A model generated the notes under the pieces. It was given only the letters and a program-made list of their open reading frames with translations, was not told where the DNA came from and did not search any database. Shown piece by piece: positions 17,485 through 27,214 of a stretch of 64,000 bases of DNA; the stretch's first letter is position 1; every line of letters begins with the position of its first letter. The stretch spans positions 186,001-250,000 of the forward strand of contig NZ_MVHF01000004.1 in assembly GCF_002086485.1 (NCBI RefSeq), read 5' to 3'. The position numbers and the translations under genes are program-made. This stretch comes from Mycobacterium aquaticum (GTDB lineage: Bacteria > Actinomycetota > Actinomycetes > Mycobacteriales > Mycobacteriaceae).

Positions 17485-20400
17485 CTAAGTGGAAAGCAGG
17501 GTAACTAGGATATCGGCGGCCTGTTGTTCAACGCATCTATATACAAGGCATTTGCGTTTTTTACCGTCCTTGGAGGGTGCCAGAGTCGTAATTGGAACTC
17601 GGCCCGACATTGCAATTAGAGCCCGGGCGTATAGGCCAGGCAAGTCGCAGCCCCGCGGCACGAAAACGGCTCGCGACTTGTTGGAGAAGCCTGCCAATGT
17701 TACGTCTGCGTCATTCGCAGCAAGGTGCTTAACGAGATGGACTGGCGCGATGCAAGCGAAACCCGCCGAGACGTCATCAGGTGACCTATAGACGTACACC
17801 GATTCGAACCCACGTCGTAGCCGGTATGCGCCTGGCGCGTATGGGTCCGTGGAGCGAACCCAATTAGCGGTTTGCAGGTCGAACCGTTCGGCTGACTGAA
17901 AGCCTGGCATGGGAACTCTCGTCAGTGCCCTTGCGACGGCGGACAGGGTTGGTAGCGAGCTTAGTATCGCTAATCCCGTATGGGTCACGATCGCGAATCG
18001 CGGCAGGACTTTTTCCAGCGTCGACGCGACGTCTGACATCCGATGCGTGAAGCACTGCACCGACGGGCCCGCGCGCTCTGAGACGACCGCGAGCTCGGTT
18101 CCGAATTCTGAAAGGCGGGTTTTGACCTCATCAGCGTCTTGCGGTGGCCAAAAGCCCGTAAGGCGAAAAGTACCTTGCGTTGTCTCACCTATGCACGACG
18201 GCGATATTTCCCAACGAGTTGCCTGAAACAGCTCATTTCGTTCGACTGCAATGTGCCCCAAGCCTTCAAGGGTTCGGATAAATGTGTCTACAAACAATAG
18301 TGATCCCTCAAGTTGTAGAGCTATGGATTCGAGGGTGGAAATCGACCCTCCGCCAAGGTGCATGAGGGCGTCTAGCGCAGCATCCCAATTCGGCCCAGCT
18401 TGTTCCTCGACCGACTCAAGTTCGTCGATCGATAGCAGCGAATCGGCGGTTGAGTCTGACTTCTTTTGCCACCGATTGCGCGGCCAGGTGGGAAAACGCT
18501 TCACCATAGCGCATGACTTGCACTCACCCTCAATGAATTTGGCTGCCGTCTTGCCGTAGTACGTAGGGAGCACGAAATGATGGGCACCAGTGACGATGCA
18601 CGACTTCGGGTCGGGGGTCCCGACCTGGATAGTCGGGCGAGAGACCACCTGTCGTGAGCTGTTCCACACGACCTTAGACGACGCCTTGCGAATCGGTTGG
18701 ACGTTCAGATCGCCATTGGTCGCGAGACCGTCTATGAACATTTCGGATTCGGACCGGACTTCTGTCGCGGTAAGTATGCCGACGGGGTCGGTGAGAACAT
18801 AAGCCAGCCGAGGTGCGTTCTCCCACGACGTATCGACGTCGGCGCTGGACCGTAACCGGATCGACGATTGCTGTATCGGAGTCGACTTTTTTCCGGTGTA
18901 GAGCGAGACTCGGTAGTCTCCATCCGGAAGATTCGCGTCCGAAAGACTCGCCACTAGCGAACCTGTGTGTGACTTCCACTCGTGCAGGACAAGTTCGGAG
19001 GTCGCCTCAGACAGCGTCACGAGCAGTTCTAATTCGCTTTGAACTGCAGCCCGAACTTCAGGAGGGCTGTGCGTCGACCACTTACGAATCTTGGACGGAA
19101 TGCGCAGGCCGCCTGCGAGGGTGAGCTTGTTGCGGGCGAGCGGAACCAGCTCGTTCAGGTGTGTCTCCGGAGATCCGAATAGCTGGACATCCTTGAACAG
19201 GGCCCAGCCTGGCGGCAATCCGTTGAGGATGTCAATACGCCGATACCCTGGCCGTGCGCATGCCGCAAGAACCCGTTCAACTTCGTCAGCTGCTTTGGTT
19301 TTCACCTTCGTCTCGTTCGACACGGTTCGTACAAGCACGAGAGAGTCGGCACCAATCTGAAGGCGCTCGGATTCGACAAAGGCTGATTGGAGCTCGTCGT
19401 AGACCAGAGGTATTACGGTCCGTGGGAACCGCTTGTACTCTATGACGGGCTCAGCCGCGTGGCGGAGTCGCACTACACCTTCGAGTATCGATCCGAAGTC
19501 GATGGCCTGGTTGTAAGACGTTCGCCAAAGGCCGGCCGTCCCGGGCGCGAATCCGATATCGATCCAAGACCCGTCTGTGGAGAGAACCTCCATTTTGCCG
19601 TCCATATCTCCCGTGAGAGGCCTCAGTCCCAGTGACAGCCCAAGCGATTGCTCAATAAACCCGGACCGGACATTCGCCACCAACGTCGCGCGCGTTGCTA
19701 GAGGCGTTCCACCCACCGTTACGGCCGATTCGTCTCCGATCGTTCCATCCCAGTTCGCTAGTTCCACAGCGGCGACAGTTGCGATGCGTTCGCGAGTGGC
19801 GGGCCGCTCCCACAGGTGGCGCAGGTTGTTGGATGCGGAGGACTGCTCTGATCCGAGCCAGACATCGAGGTAGGTGATTAGATCCTCGGGTGCCAAGTGC
19901 ATTCCCGGGCTGAGGCCGAACTGGGCGAACATCACGGGAAACTTCTGCCGGTCGCCCTCACGAACAAGCGCCTGCGACATCGGCAGGCCCACATAACGGA
20001 ATGTGAGCGCGTATGCGGTCGGAATGCCGCGTGCTCCATCGAGGTCGTCAAGCCATCGGTTGAGACATCGCCACAAGAATTCTGCGTGATTCGCGTACTG
20101 CTGACGTAATCGAGTGTCGGCGTCTGGGAGTCCCAGCAATCGGGCTAGGCGCGCGTAATAGGCGTTGCCTGCAATGTCGTCATCGGTAATGCCCATGTCC
20201 TCCGCGGCCAGTGCAGTAACCGCCAGGAAGGCAAGGCACGGGGGTGGCATGTTCCGATCCTTCGTTCGCGACCACGCCGCCGTGCGCTGTACGAGAGCGC
20301 CTAGGTCAATCTTGCCCTTGTGGACCGACGCAGCTCGTACAGCCCTGGTGAGAGCCTTGCGCGGGTCGCCACTTTCATCGCGGGCGTATTCGGCGATCTT

Positions 20401-20646
20401 CTGAAGCTCCGCTACTTCCATGTCCATATAGACGGGCAACGACGCATCGGTCATCGGGTATAGGACCTGTGCGACCGCATCATTCCATTCCAGATACTCC
20501 GCCCATGTCCCGTCATTCGCCCCGGCCGCAGCTCGCATCCAGTCCTCCGTCCCCAAGTTCGTGCGGTGCGCGCTGCGACAGTGCTGGACATCGCCACGAC
20601 CCACACGGTTGTGCCTAGCGGAAAGTTTGCCTGATACCTCTGACAT
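17485..20646 (-). CDS. Large protein of unknown function, partner of DruE-like helicase (DruH-like by position and size)
   Basis: A 1053-residue protein with no motif I can name. The N-terminal ~300 residues look helical (WAEYLEWNDAVAQVLYP, AEFLWRCLNRWLDDLDG). A central part is rich in beta-type sequence, and a possible metal site is seen as a GAHH segment and a later C-K-S-C pair around residues 680-710. It is the first gene of the operon, directly before the DruE-like helicase. Type III Druantia consists of DruH, a protein of similar size, plus DruE, so a DruH role is a reasonable guess, but I cannot align it. ATG at 20538 (Met37) is an alternative start and gives a more natural N-terminus. 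Lower GC than the core genome. Confidence 0.7.
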   Translation of the reverse strand: MSEVSGKLSARHNRVGRGDVQHCRSAHRTNLGTEDWMRAAAGANDGTWAEYLEWNDAVAQVLYPMTDASLPVYMDMEVAELQKIAEYARDESGDPRKALTRAVRAASVHKGKIDLGALVQRTAAWSRTKDRNMPPPCLAFLAVTALAAEDMGITDDDIAGNAYYARLARLLGLPDADTRLRQQYANHAEFLWRCLNRWLDDLDGARGIPTAYALTFRYVGLPMSQALVREGDRQKFPVMFAQFGLSPGMHLAPEDLITYLDVWLGSEQSSASNNLRHLWERPATRERIATVAAVELANWDGTIGDESAVTVGGTPLATRATLVANVRSGFIEQSLGLSLGLRPLTGDMDGKMEVLSTDGSWIDIGFAPGTAGLWRTSYNQAIDFGSILEGVVRLRHAAEPVIEYKRFPRTVIPLVYDELQSAFVESERLQIGADSLVLVRTVSNETKVKTKAADEVERVLAACARPGYRRIDILNGLPPGWALFKDVQLFGSPETHLNELVPLARNKLTLAGGLRIPSKIRKWSTHSPPEVRAAVQSELELLVTLSEATSELVLHEWKSHTGSLVASLSDANLPDGDYRVSLYTGKKSTPIQQSSIRLRSSADVDTSWENAPRLAYVLTDPVGILTATEVRSESEMFIDGLATNGDLNVQPIRKASSKVVWNSSRQVVSRPTIQVGTPDPKSCIVTGAHHFVLPTYYGKTAAKFIEGECKSCAMVKRFPTWPRNRWQKKSDSTADSLLSIDELESVEEQAGPNWDAALDALMHLGGGSISTLESIALQLEGSLLFVDTFIRTLEGLGHIAVERNELFQATRWEISPSCIGETTQGTFRLTGFWPPQDADEVKTRLSEFGTELAVVSERAGPSVQCFTHRMSDVASTLEKVLPRFAIVTHTGLAILSSLPTLSAVARALTRVPMPGFQSAERFDLQTANWVRSTDPYAPGAYRLRRGFESVYVYRSPDDVSAGFACIAPVHLVKHLAANDADVTLAGFSNKSRAVFVPRGCDLPGLYARALIAMSGRVPITTLAPSKDGKKRKCLVYRCVEQQAADILVTLLST

Positions 20647-20871
20647 CTACGCGCGCTTCAAGGGATTCGCCGTGATGTGGATTTTCAGAACGGCGATTCG
20701 CTTCAAATCCGTGGCCTTTGTGCCGCTTGTTCAGGGTCGATGACGGGATCGTACGCAGGCGGCCCCGTAGTAGTTACGAAGGCGGATGTCCAAATACGGG
20801 CAAGTTCGTGGGCTTACGATGCCAGAGCGTAGTCTCTTGGGACCACTACTCGTCCGGGAAGGGGAGTCTTT

Positions 20872-21105
20872 ATGGCGCTAATTGCAAATTTTGAACCGGT
20901 AGTCTCGGAGAAGAATTCTCTGCACCGACCAGTTTCGTGTGGGTTCCGGTCCTTCGATCATGCGGGAAACAAGATTCTACAGCTCGATACATACGGAACG
21001 GTTGATCGGCAGATGCCCAACAAAATATCCCAGTCTATTCAGATCGATCGAAAGGGTGCCGAGGCTCTTATTTGTCTAATACGCGAGACTTTCGGCGACA
21101 TTTGA
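20872..21105 (+). CDS. Small conserved protein at island edge
   Basis: A 77-residue protein with an AGGGGAG ribosome binding site. The motif ILQLDTYGTVDRQMPNKISQ followed by a helix (GAEALICLIRETFG) recurs in small actinobacterial proteins and in C-terminal parts of larger ones; I know of no function. The gene is AT-richer than its right-hand neighbours and so belongs compositionally to the island. It stands alone, divergent from the helicase operon. Confidence 0.7.
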   Translation: MALIANFEPVVSEKNSLHRPVSCGFRSFDHAGNKILQLDTYGTVDRQMPNKISQSIQIDRKGAEALICLIRETFGDI

Positions 21106-21142
21106 TTTAGCACCACAATGTCGGAATTAGTTCAATGAGTGA

Positions 21143-21895
21143 GGCAATTCCGAGCTTGCCGACCATGACGGCGACCTCGACCGGGCCATCGACCTGCTCA
21201 GCCAGGAAGACCACCCGCAATACGGGGCGATCGTCGAGCGGTTGCGCGCAGCCGGACGGCCGGACAATGCGGTGACATGGATCGATCGCGCCGTGGCAGC
21301 GGGACGCATCAGCAGCTACGGTGGTGGCAACGAATACTGGCTGAGTCCGGACTTCGTCGCCGCCACATACAAAGCACTGGGCCGTATCGACGACGCGCTC
21401 GCGGCGCTGCGCGCAGACTTCGTCCGCCAGCCGTCAGTCGAGAACTACCGCGTCCTGCTCGATTTCGCGGCCGGCGTCGACCGTTCGAAGACCGAACACG
21501 CATGGGCCCTGGAGCATGCGGAACAACTGGCCTCCGACCGCTTCGCCGCCGGAGCACTCCTGGTTCAGCTGCTGATGAGCGATGGCGATATGGAGGCCGC
21601 GTGGCAGGCTGCTGACCGTTACGGTCCGGGTTGGGCCTGGAAGGAATTGGCGGTGCGAGGCGCCGACACTCGACCCGTCGAAGCGGCAGACTTGTATCGC
21701 CCCGGACTCGAGAAGGATCTGCGGTACCCCGACTCCAAGCTGTACCCTGACGTCGCCGAGCGACTGGCGACGATGGCCGAGCTCTATGAGAAAGGCGGTC
21801 GCAGTGCTGATTTCGCGTCGTTCATGGCGCAGATCCGTCAGGACTACCGCAAGCGGCCCGCTCTGATGAAAGCGCTCGACGCCAGGCGGCTCTGA
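21143..21895 (+). pseudogene. 5'-truncated remnant of a helical repeat protein
   Basis: The frame is coding from at least 21152: LADHDGDLDRAIDLLS then YGAIVERLRAAGRPDNAVTW, continuing with TPR-like helices (ALGRIDDALAALRADF, YEKGGRSADFASFMAQIRQDYRKRPALMKALD) to the stop at 21895. There is a stop codon at 21140-21142 and no start codon or ribosome binding site before the coding-like part, so the N-terminal portion is missing. The C-terminal pattern resembles the helical tail of larger SWIM zinc-finger or DUF6880-type proteins, where it follows a DNA-binding part. The break coincides with the change in base composition, marking the right edge of the island. Translation could still start at an internal TTG or GTG. 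Confidence 0.75.
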
Positions 21896-21937
21896 ACGAC
21901 AGCCGAACATGTCAGTGGCCGTGCGTAGCCTCCATTT

Positions 21938-23059
21938 ATGAACGACAAACGACGAGCGCGCAGGGCCAAACAGGTCCGACGTGACACGCGACGGGCGAAG
22001 AAGCGCGATGCGCAGAGCGCCACAGCGCTGAGCGATTTCGCCCGAAAAGCACTGGCGCGCAGGCATCCGCTGGATCTGCTGTCCATTGCCAGCCTGCTGG
22101 TGAATGTGGCGAAACCTGACCCGCTCGGCAACCAGACGTATGTGGACAGCGTTTTGGGCGCCTTGATCGAGGTGCCGACTCGGGAGACGACGGCACTGTT
22201 GGCCGTGATTGCCGAACTGTTCGATGACGACCCCGCGGCACAGCTGCGATGTCGTGAAGAGCTGGCCGAACGCGACGAGCATCTGCCGCAGTGGATTCCC
22301 GCTCTCTCGCAGGTCGACGTGTATCGGGCTGTGCGCAGAAGCCATGTGCTCGGCGATGCCGACGAAATCGTGCTCGGTATGCGCATCGATGGTGAGCACG
22401 AGCTGACGGTCGCGGTCTGGATCGACCACACCATTCTGTCGGGCATTGCCGACGTAGGCGTTGTGCCGAAACCGATCGACAAGGCCCTTGTCCGCGTGGC
22501 CGAACTGAGCGCCGATGCCGATGTCCTCGAAATGAACCTCGCCGATGCCCGCGCGTGGCTCGAAGATGCGCTCGCCAAGCCAACATTCGGACAGGAAACC
22601 CAGACCTGGCCGCTCTACCAAGCTCTCGTGCAGTGGTTGGTCCGTCGGCTTCCCGAAGGCGGTGAGCACCGCTGGCAGGCGATGGACTGGCCCGAGATCG
22701 AGGAGCTGTGCGACAGGTTCTTCGCCACGGATTCCGCCGCGCCGTTCACCGACTCCGGCCATCGGGAGCTGCTGCTGGAGCTCCTCGATGATGAGCGAGA
22801 TCCGTTGCGGTGGAGCGCAATGCGCGTCGAACAGGCGATCGGCAGCGCGCACCACTACGACTACGACAGGATCCCGCTTGAGATCGCGCTGGACGCACCG
22901 GACGTGCTGCGTGCATTCATCCCATTCGCTCACGCGCAGAGGGGAATTCGAGATGAGCTGACGTCGCGAACGCTCGCGGTGATCGACGCACTGAGGTCGA
23001 GTTACAAACGAGAGGTGCTGAAGGAGGCGGAATACTGGGGGTATCTCGATGCCGGCTAG
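21938..23059 (+). CDS. Conserved hypothetical protein, cytoplasmic
   Basis: A 373-residue protein with a strongly basic N-terminus (NDKRRARRAKQVRRDTRRAKKR), then helices. No signal peptide or membrane segment. Motif-like stretches include LIEVPTRETTALLAVIAEL, WIDHTILSGIADVGVVP and VLRAFIPFAHAQRGIRDELT. I recognise it as a family that occurs in mycobacteria and relatives, often close to SWIM-type genes, but no activity is known to me. It follows the truncated remnant by 42 bases, which suggests the two were once one transcription unit. Confidence 0.75.
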   Translation: MNDKRRARRAKQVRRDTRRAKKRDAQSATALSDFARKALARRHPLDLLSIASLLVNVAKPDPLGNQTYVDSVLGALIEVPTRETTALLAVIAELFDDDPAAQLRCREELAERDEHLPQWIPALSQVDVYRAVRRSHVLGDADEIVLGMRIDGEHELTVAVWIDHTILSGIADVGVVPKPIDKALVRVAELSADADVLEMNLADARAWLEDALAKPTFGQETQTWPLYQALVQWLVRRLPEGGEHRWQAMDWPEIEELCDRFFATDSAAPFTDSGHRELLLELLDDERDPLRWSAMRVEQAIGSAHHYDYDRIPLEIALDAPDVLRAFIPFAHAQRGIRDELTSRTLAVIDALRSSYKREVLKEAEYWGYLDAG

Positions 23060-23087
23060 TGACGATACAACGTGACCACGTGCAACC

Positions 23088-23858
23088 TCACGGATGTAGG
23101 TTCCACTGCCCACAATCCTGGGCCAGGACATCGTTGACGTCGACCGAGAGTCCGCCGACCGCCGGGCCTGGATTCGAGGCGGTGCTCACCACACGCTGGT
23201 AGAGAACCGCGGCCGGGTATACCTGCCCGCCGGACCAGGAGCGCGTCTGCCACGCCCACACGCGGCCGGGCGTGCTCGACCTCCCGATGACACCGTCGGC
23301 TGCGGCCCATTGGCACGGGTTGATCCCGGCATAGATGCCGGTGCGCTGCGGTCCGAGCACCGAGTTGATTCCACGAAACCACGGCAGTGCGACGCTGTTC
23401 CAGGTGTTGCGGTCGATGTCCTCGTCGACGCTGAAGAAGATCGGCGCACTCCGGCCACCGCCTGCGGCGGTATGCAGCTGCCAGGCGGTGCGCGCGTCGG
23501 CGACACCACCGGCGTACCCGCGCGTGAAGTCCGATGGTGCCGTGCTACCCGGCTTGCCGTATTGGTAGTTGCTGACGATCACCAGGCCGGCAGCGGTCAG
23601 CGACTGGGCGTAGGGAAGCGTGATCGGCTTGGCGCCGAAGGATGACCCGGGCCGCGACGTCGAGACGTAGTTGATCACCCCGGAGTGGCCGGCGGCCCGG
23701 ATATCCCGGGCCGGAATCTGGCGCGCGGCGAAGTCGATCAGCGTGGGCGCAGCGGCGGACGCAGTGGGCGTGCCGGCGCATGCTGATGCCGCGCCCAGGC
23801 CGACCAAAGCCGAGGCCGCGGTGGCATAGCGCAGCACGTCACGCCGGGAAACCTGCAC
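23088..23858 (-). CDS. Tat-exported DUF1906 protein, Rv2525c-like
   Basis: A 256-residue protein beginning with a twin-arginine signal (VSRRDVLRYATAASALVG) and a mature glycoside-hydrolase-like DUF1906 domain. Similarity to M. tuberculosis Rv2525c is seen throughout: IPARDIRAAGHSGVINYVS, LVIVSNYQYGKPGS, SAPIFFSVDEDIDRN, GPQRTGIYAGINPCQWA, and VDVNDVLAQDCGQW. Rv2525c is a Tat substrate thought to act in the cell envelope; no enzyme activity has been fixed. GTG 23858 places the RR motif at residues 5-6; the frame is open further but would bury the signal. Confidence 0.88.
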   Translation of the reverse strand: MQVSRRDVLRYATAASALVGLGAASACAGTPTASAAAPTLIDFAARQIPARDIRAAGHSGVINYVSTSRPGSSFGAKPITLPYAQSLTAAGLVIVSNYQYGKPGSTAPSDFTRGYAGGVADARTAWQLHTAAGGGRSAPIFFSVDEDIDRNTWNSVALPWFRGINSVLGPQRTGIYAGINPCQWAAADGVIGRSSTPGRVWAWQTRSWSGGQVYPAAVLYQRVVSTASNPGPAVGGLSVDVNDVLAQDCGQWNLHP

Positions 23859-24051
23859 CGCTCGACGGTAACAAAGTGACTGCTGAGACTCTTGTTGCCT
23901 CGCGAGTCGATTTCGATTCAATATCAGACCGTTATGCCGCCGGTGTGGCGGCGCGCCCCGACCCCAAGCTGCGACGCCGTGACACGACTGGGCCGCGCGC
24001 CAAAAGATCCAAGTCAGCGACGTGGCACGGCAGCGTGGTGTGGCGGACGTG

Positions 24052-26025
24052 TCAGCTGTCGACCTTCACATCACGCCCCGCAGTCTTCTGCGTCCACTTG
24101 TACATCCAGCCGACCACAAGCACGAACGCGATGATCCCGATGATCTCGGCGAGGTTGCCGGTGTTGCTGGTGAAGATCGCGAACGGGTCTTCGCTGCCGG
24201 TGCCGGCGACGAATCCGGCGAAGACGACGCCGTAGAGGCTCTCGCCGACGATCATGCCGGTGGCCAGCAGGACGCCGAGGCGTTTCTTGCGTTCCACGTT
24301 GCCGCCGGTCCGGTCAGCCCAGCGGTTGTAGAAGTAGCCCAGCAACGCGCCGAACGGGATGATCAGCGTCAGGCTCATTGGCAGGTACATGCCCATGCCG
24401 ACGGCCAGTGGCGGCAGGGCGAATCGTGTTGTGCGGTTGAGGATCTCGTCGACAATGATGACCGCGACGCCGATCGCGGCGCCCAGCCCGATCAGCGACC
24501 AGTTCAGCGATCCGCCGAACACGCCTTTGGTCAGCGAGGAGATCAGCGCGGCCTGCGGTGCGGCGAGGGCGTTCTCCTTGGCGCCCGGCGCGCCGAGGAA
24601 CCCGAACGCGCGCTGCATCAGGTCGAGCACCGGCGGGATGATCGCCGAGCCGAACAGCACGCCAATCACCAACGCCACCTGCTGTTTCCACGGGGTGGCG
24701 CCGACCAGCTGGCCCGTCTTGAGGTCCTGCAGGTTGTCGTTGGAGATGGTGGCCACGCCGAAGGTGACGGCCGTGACGAACAGCGTGAAGGCGATCAGCG
24801 CGGTGGACTGGCTGCCGCTGGTGTGGCCGAACACCAGCTTGATCACCAGCGCGGCGATGAGCACGGTCAAGATGCCGACGCCGGAGATGGGACTGTTCGA
24901 CGAGCCGATCAGGCCGGCCATGTACCCGCACACCGCGGCGATCACCAGGCCGATGAGGAAGACGAAAACCAGGCTGGCCACGATGATCCCGGCCGCACTG
25001 CCCTGCAGGGCGGTGCCGCGGGTGAACTCCCAGAGCAACAACGCGATCGGGAGCAACATCACGACGACGGTGCCGATCACGATGGGGAAGGGGATGTCGC
25101 GTTCGGTGATGTCGACGAGCTGGCCCTGCCTGCGGTTGCGCGAGGAGGCCAGTGCGTCGGTGATGCCCTTGATGATGGGGCGCAGGATCTTCAGCAGTGT
25201 CCATACCGCAGCCACGGCGATCGCGCCGGCACCGATGAACCGCACCTCGTGCACGAACGCGGTGTCGATGACGTCGGCGAGGGATGCGTCGCCGCCGAAC
25301 GCTCCGCTGGTACGGATCGGCAGCATGATGCCGAACGAGATGACCAGCCCGACGAGCATCGCGATGCCGACGGTCATTCCGACCAGATGCCCGACGCCGA
25401 TCAGGGCCAGCGAGAGGCTGGCGCCGAACATCGACCCGCCGGAGCCGAGGCGGTAGTAGGCCGAGACGGAGTTGGACAGCACCTTGAGGTTGGCCAACAG
25501 GCCGAATGCGGCGGAGATCACCGAGCCGAACGTGATGACCCGGATGCCGATGCGGTTGTCCTCGACGCCGCCGGTGCGTTCACCGACTTTGAGCACCTCG
25601 GCGGCCGCGACGCCTTCGGGATAGGGCAGATCCGAGCCGGTCACCAGGGCGCGGCGCAGCGGGATGGAGTACATGACGCCGAGGATGCCGCCGACAGCGC
25701 ACACCGCCAGGGTGATCCAGTAGGGGAATCCTGTCCACCAGCCGATCATGACGAGCCCCGGCAGCACGAAGATGATCGCCGAGAGCGTGCCCGCCGCCGA
25801 GGCGAGGGTCTGCACGATGTTGTTCTCGACGATGGAGTGGTCGCGGAAGCTGCGCAGGATCGCCATCGAGATCACTGCGGCCGGGATCGAGGTGGCGAAG
25901 GTCAGGCCCACCTTGAGGCCCAGGTAGACGTTGGCGGCGGTGAACACCAGCGTGATCGCTCCGCCGAGCAGGATCCCCCGGACGGTCAGTTCACGCAGCG
26001 TGGATGTGGTGGGTGACGCGGTCAC
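24052..26025 (-). CDS. OPT-family oligopeptide transporter
   Basis: A 657-residue membrane protein with about 15 hydrophobic segments. The N-terminus TLRELTVRGILLGGAITLVFTAANVYLGLKVG is the OPT signature, followed by SIPAAVISMAILR. Other typical blocks are the NLKVLSNSVSAYYRLGSGGSMFGASL region and NNLQDLKTGQLVGATPWKQQ. OPT proteins are proton-coupled importers of small peptides or metal-chelate compounds; the substrate is not predictable here. GTG 26025 has an AGAGGGGG ribosome binding site; the open frame upstream is Arg/Trp/Ser-rich noise overlapping the next gene. Confidence 0.9.
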   Translation of the reverse strand: MTASPTTSTLRELTVRGILLGGAITLVFTAANVYLGLKVGLTFATSIPAAVISMAILRSFRDHSIVENNIVQTLASAAGTLSAIIFVLPGLVMIGWWTGFPYWITLAVCAVGGILGVMYSIPLRRALVTGSDLPYPEGVAAAEVLKVGERTGGVEDNRIGIRVITFGSVISAAFGLLANLKVLSNSVSAYYRLGSGGSMFGASLSLALIGVGHLVGMTVGIAMLVGLVISFGIMLPIRTSGAFGGDASLADVIDTAFVHEVRFIGAGAIAVAAVWTLLKILRPIIKGITDALASSRNRRQGQLVDITERDIPFPIVIGTVVVMLLPIALLLWEFTRGTALQGSAAGIIVASLVFVFLIGLVIAAVCGYMAGLIGSSNSPISGVGILTVLIAALVIKLVFGHTSGSQSTALIAFTLFVTAVTFGVATISNDNLQDLKTGQLVGATPWKQQVALVIGVLFGSAIIPPVLDLMQRAFGFLGAPGAKENALAAPQAALISSLTKGVFGGSLNWSLIGLGAAIGVAVIIVDEILNRTTRFALPPLAVGMGMYLPMSLTLIIPFGALLGYFYNRWADRTGGNVERKKRLGVLLATGMIVGESLYGVVFAGFVAGTGSEDPFAIFTSNTGNLAEIIGIIAFVLVVGWMYKWTQKTAGRDVKVDS

Positions 26026-26113
26026 CTCGGCCCCCTCTTGGTCGCAGTTGCTGACTAACGGTAGGCGCTGGGCTACGGCGCCGAGGGCCGATCGGCGCAG
26101 GGGATTCGAACCG

Positions 26114-27214
26114 TCAGCCCCACCAGAACGATGCCGCGATGATCCCGTACAGGACGACGAGCGTCGCACCTTCCAGCCATGTCGACTCACCGTCGAAAGA
26201 GATGAACGCGGCCAGCATGACCGCCAGCAACAGCGCCACCACCAACATCGGGCTGAGGACCAGCGTGAGCGCGGCCAACCCGGTGAACTGGGAGATGAGC
26301 ACCAGCAGCGGCGCGAGCACCAGGGCGATCTGCAGCGGGGAATTGAGGACCACCGAGAACGCGTACGCCGACTGCCCGCTGGCCGCCAGCTGGATACCGA
26401 CAAAATTCTCCACGGCATTACCGGCGATCGCGACCACCACCAAACCGGCGAACGCCTGCGAGATGTTCAGCGTCGCCATGGCGGGTTCGAGCGCGGCGAC
26501 GAACCAGTCGGACACGAAGGCGGCCAACACACCGGCGACGGCGAGCATGCCGATCGCGAGCCAGACGGGCCAGCGCGGTTGTTCGTGCGGTTCAGCGGCG
26601 GCGACGTCGGGCTGCAGCGGGGCCTCGGTGGTGTCGCGGCGCAGCGACGCCGGCAAGGACAGTGCGAACAGGCCGAGCAGCAGCACCGAGACGACGATGG
26701 ACAACGCGTCCTCGTGCTCGGCGGCGGGGGTGTGAATCCAGTAGGCCACTGACGGAATGGACAGCGCCGTCACCGAAAGCAGCATCAACACGGTGATGGT
26801 CCGCGCTCGCTCCGAGCCGAGTTGTTGGGTGCCGTGCCGAAGCCCGCCGACCAGGAACGCCAGCCCCAACACGAGCAACAGGTTGGCGAGGATGGACCCG
26901 ACCAGCGCTGCGCGCACCACGTCGACCAGGCCGGCCTGCAGGCTGAACAAACAGATGAACAGCTCGGGCAGGTTGCCGAGCGCGGATTGCAGGACGCCGG
27001 TGGCCCCGGCGCCGAACCGGTCGCCGAGCTGGTCGACGCTGCGGCCCACCAGCGCCGCGAGCACGGCGACCGCCGCTGCGGCGACCAGGAACGCCACCAC
27101 CGAATTCCAGCCACCGAAATGGGCGAGCCCGGCGCACACGGCAAGTGCCGCCGAGAGGGTCAGCAAGATCCGATCGGACCGGATCAGTACAGGACTGGCT
27201 GTGGCGGCCGACAT
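26114..27214 (-). CDS. Calcium/cation:proton antiporter, CaCA family
   Basis: A 366-residue protein with 10-11 membrane segments and the internal duplication of the CaCA superfamily. The two alpha repeats are visible as SALGNLPELFICLFSLQAGL and VAIAGNAVENFVGIQLA, each with the acidic ion-binding residue (GN-x-x-E). A hydrophilic acidic loop separates the halves. The plan matches ChaA/CaxA-type Ca2+/H+ exchangers. It lies 88 bases upstream of the OPT gene on the same strand and may be cotranscribed with it. Confidence 0.88.
   Translation of the reverse strand: MSAATASPVLIRSDRILLTLSAALAVCAGLAHFGGWNSVVAFLVAAAAVAVLAALVGRSVDQLGDRFGAGATGVLQSALGNLPELFICLFSLQAGLVDVVRAALVGSILANLLLVLGLAFLVGGLRHGTQQLGSERARTITVLMLLSVTALSIPSVAYWIHTPAAEHEDALSIVVSVLLLGLFALSLPASLRRDTTEAPLQPDVAAAEPHEQPRWPVWLAIGMLAVAGVLAAFVSDWFVAALEPAMATLNISQAFAGLVVVAIAGNAVENFVGIQLAASGQSAYAFSVVLNSPLQIALVLAPLLVLISQFTGLAALTLVLSPMLVVALLLAVMLAAFISFDGESTWLEGATLVVLYGIIAASFWWG

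Noticed and set aside
24022..26016. 664-codon plus-strand frame across the OPT transporter
   Set aside because: The product is a monotonous His/Asp/Arg/Gln mix that is the mirror of a membrane protein on the other strand; not a gene.
26026..26418. N-terminal extension of the OPT transporter
   Set aside because: It overlaps the cation antiporter and is Trp/Arg/Ser-rich noise; the OPT signature follows GTG 26025.
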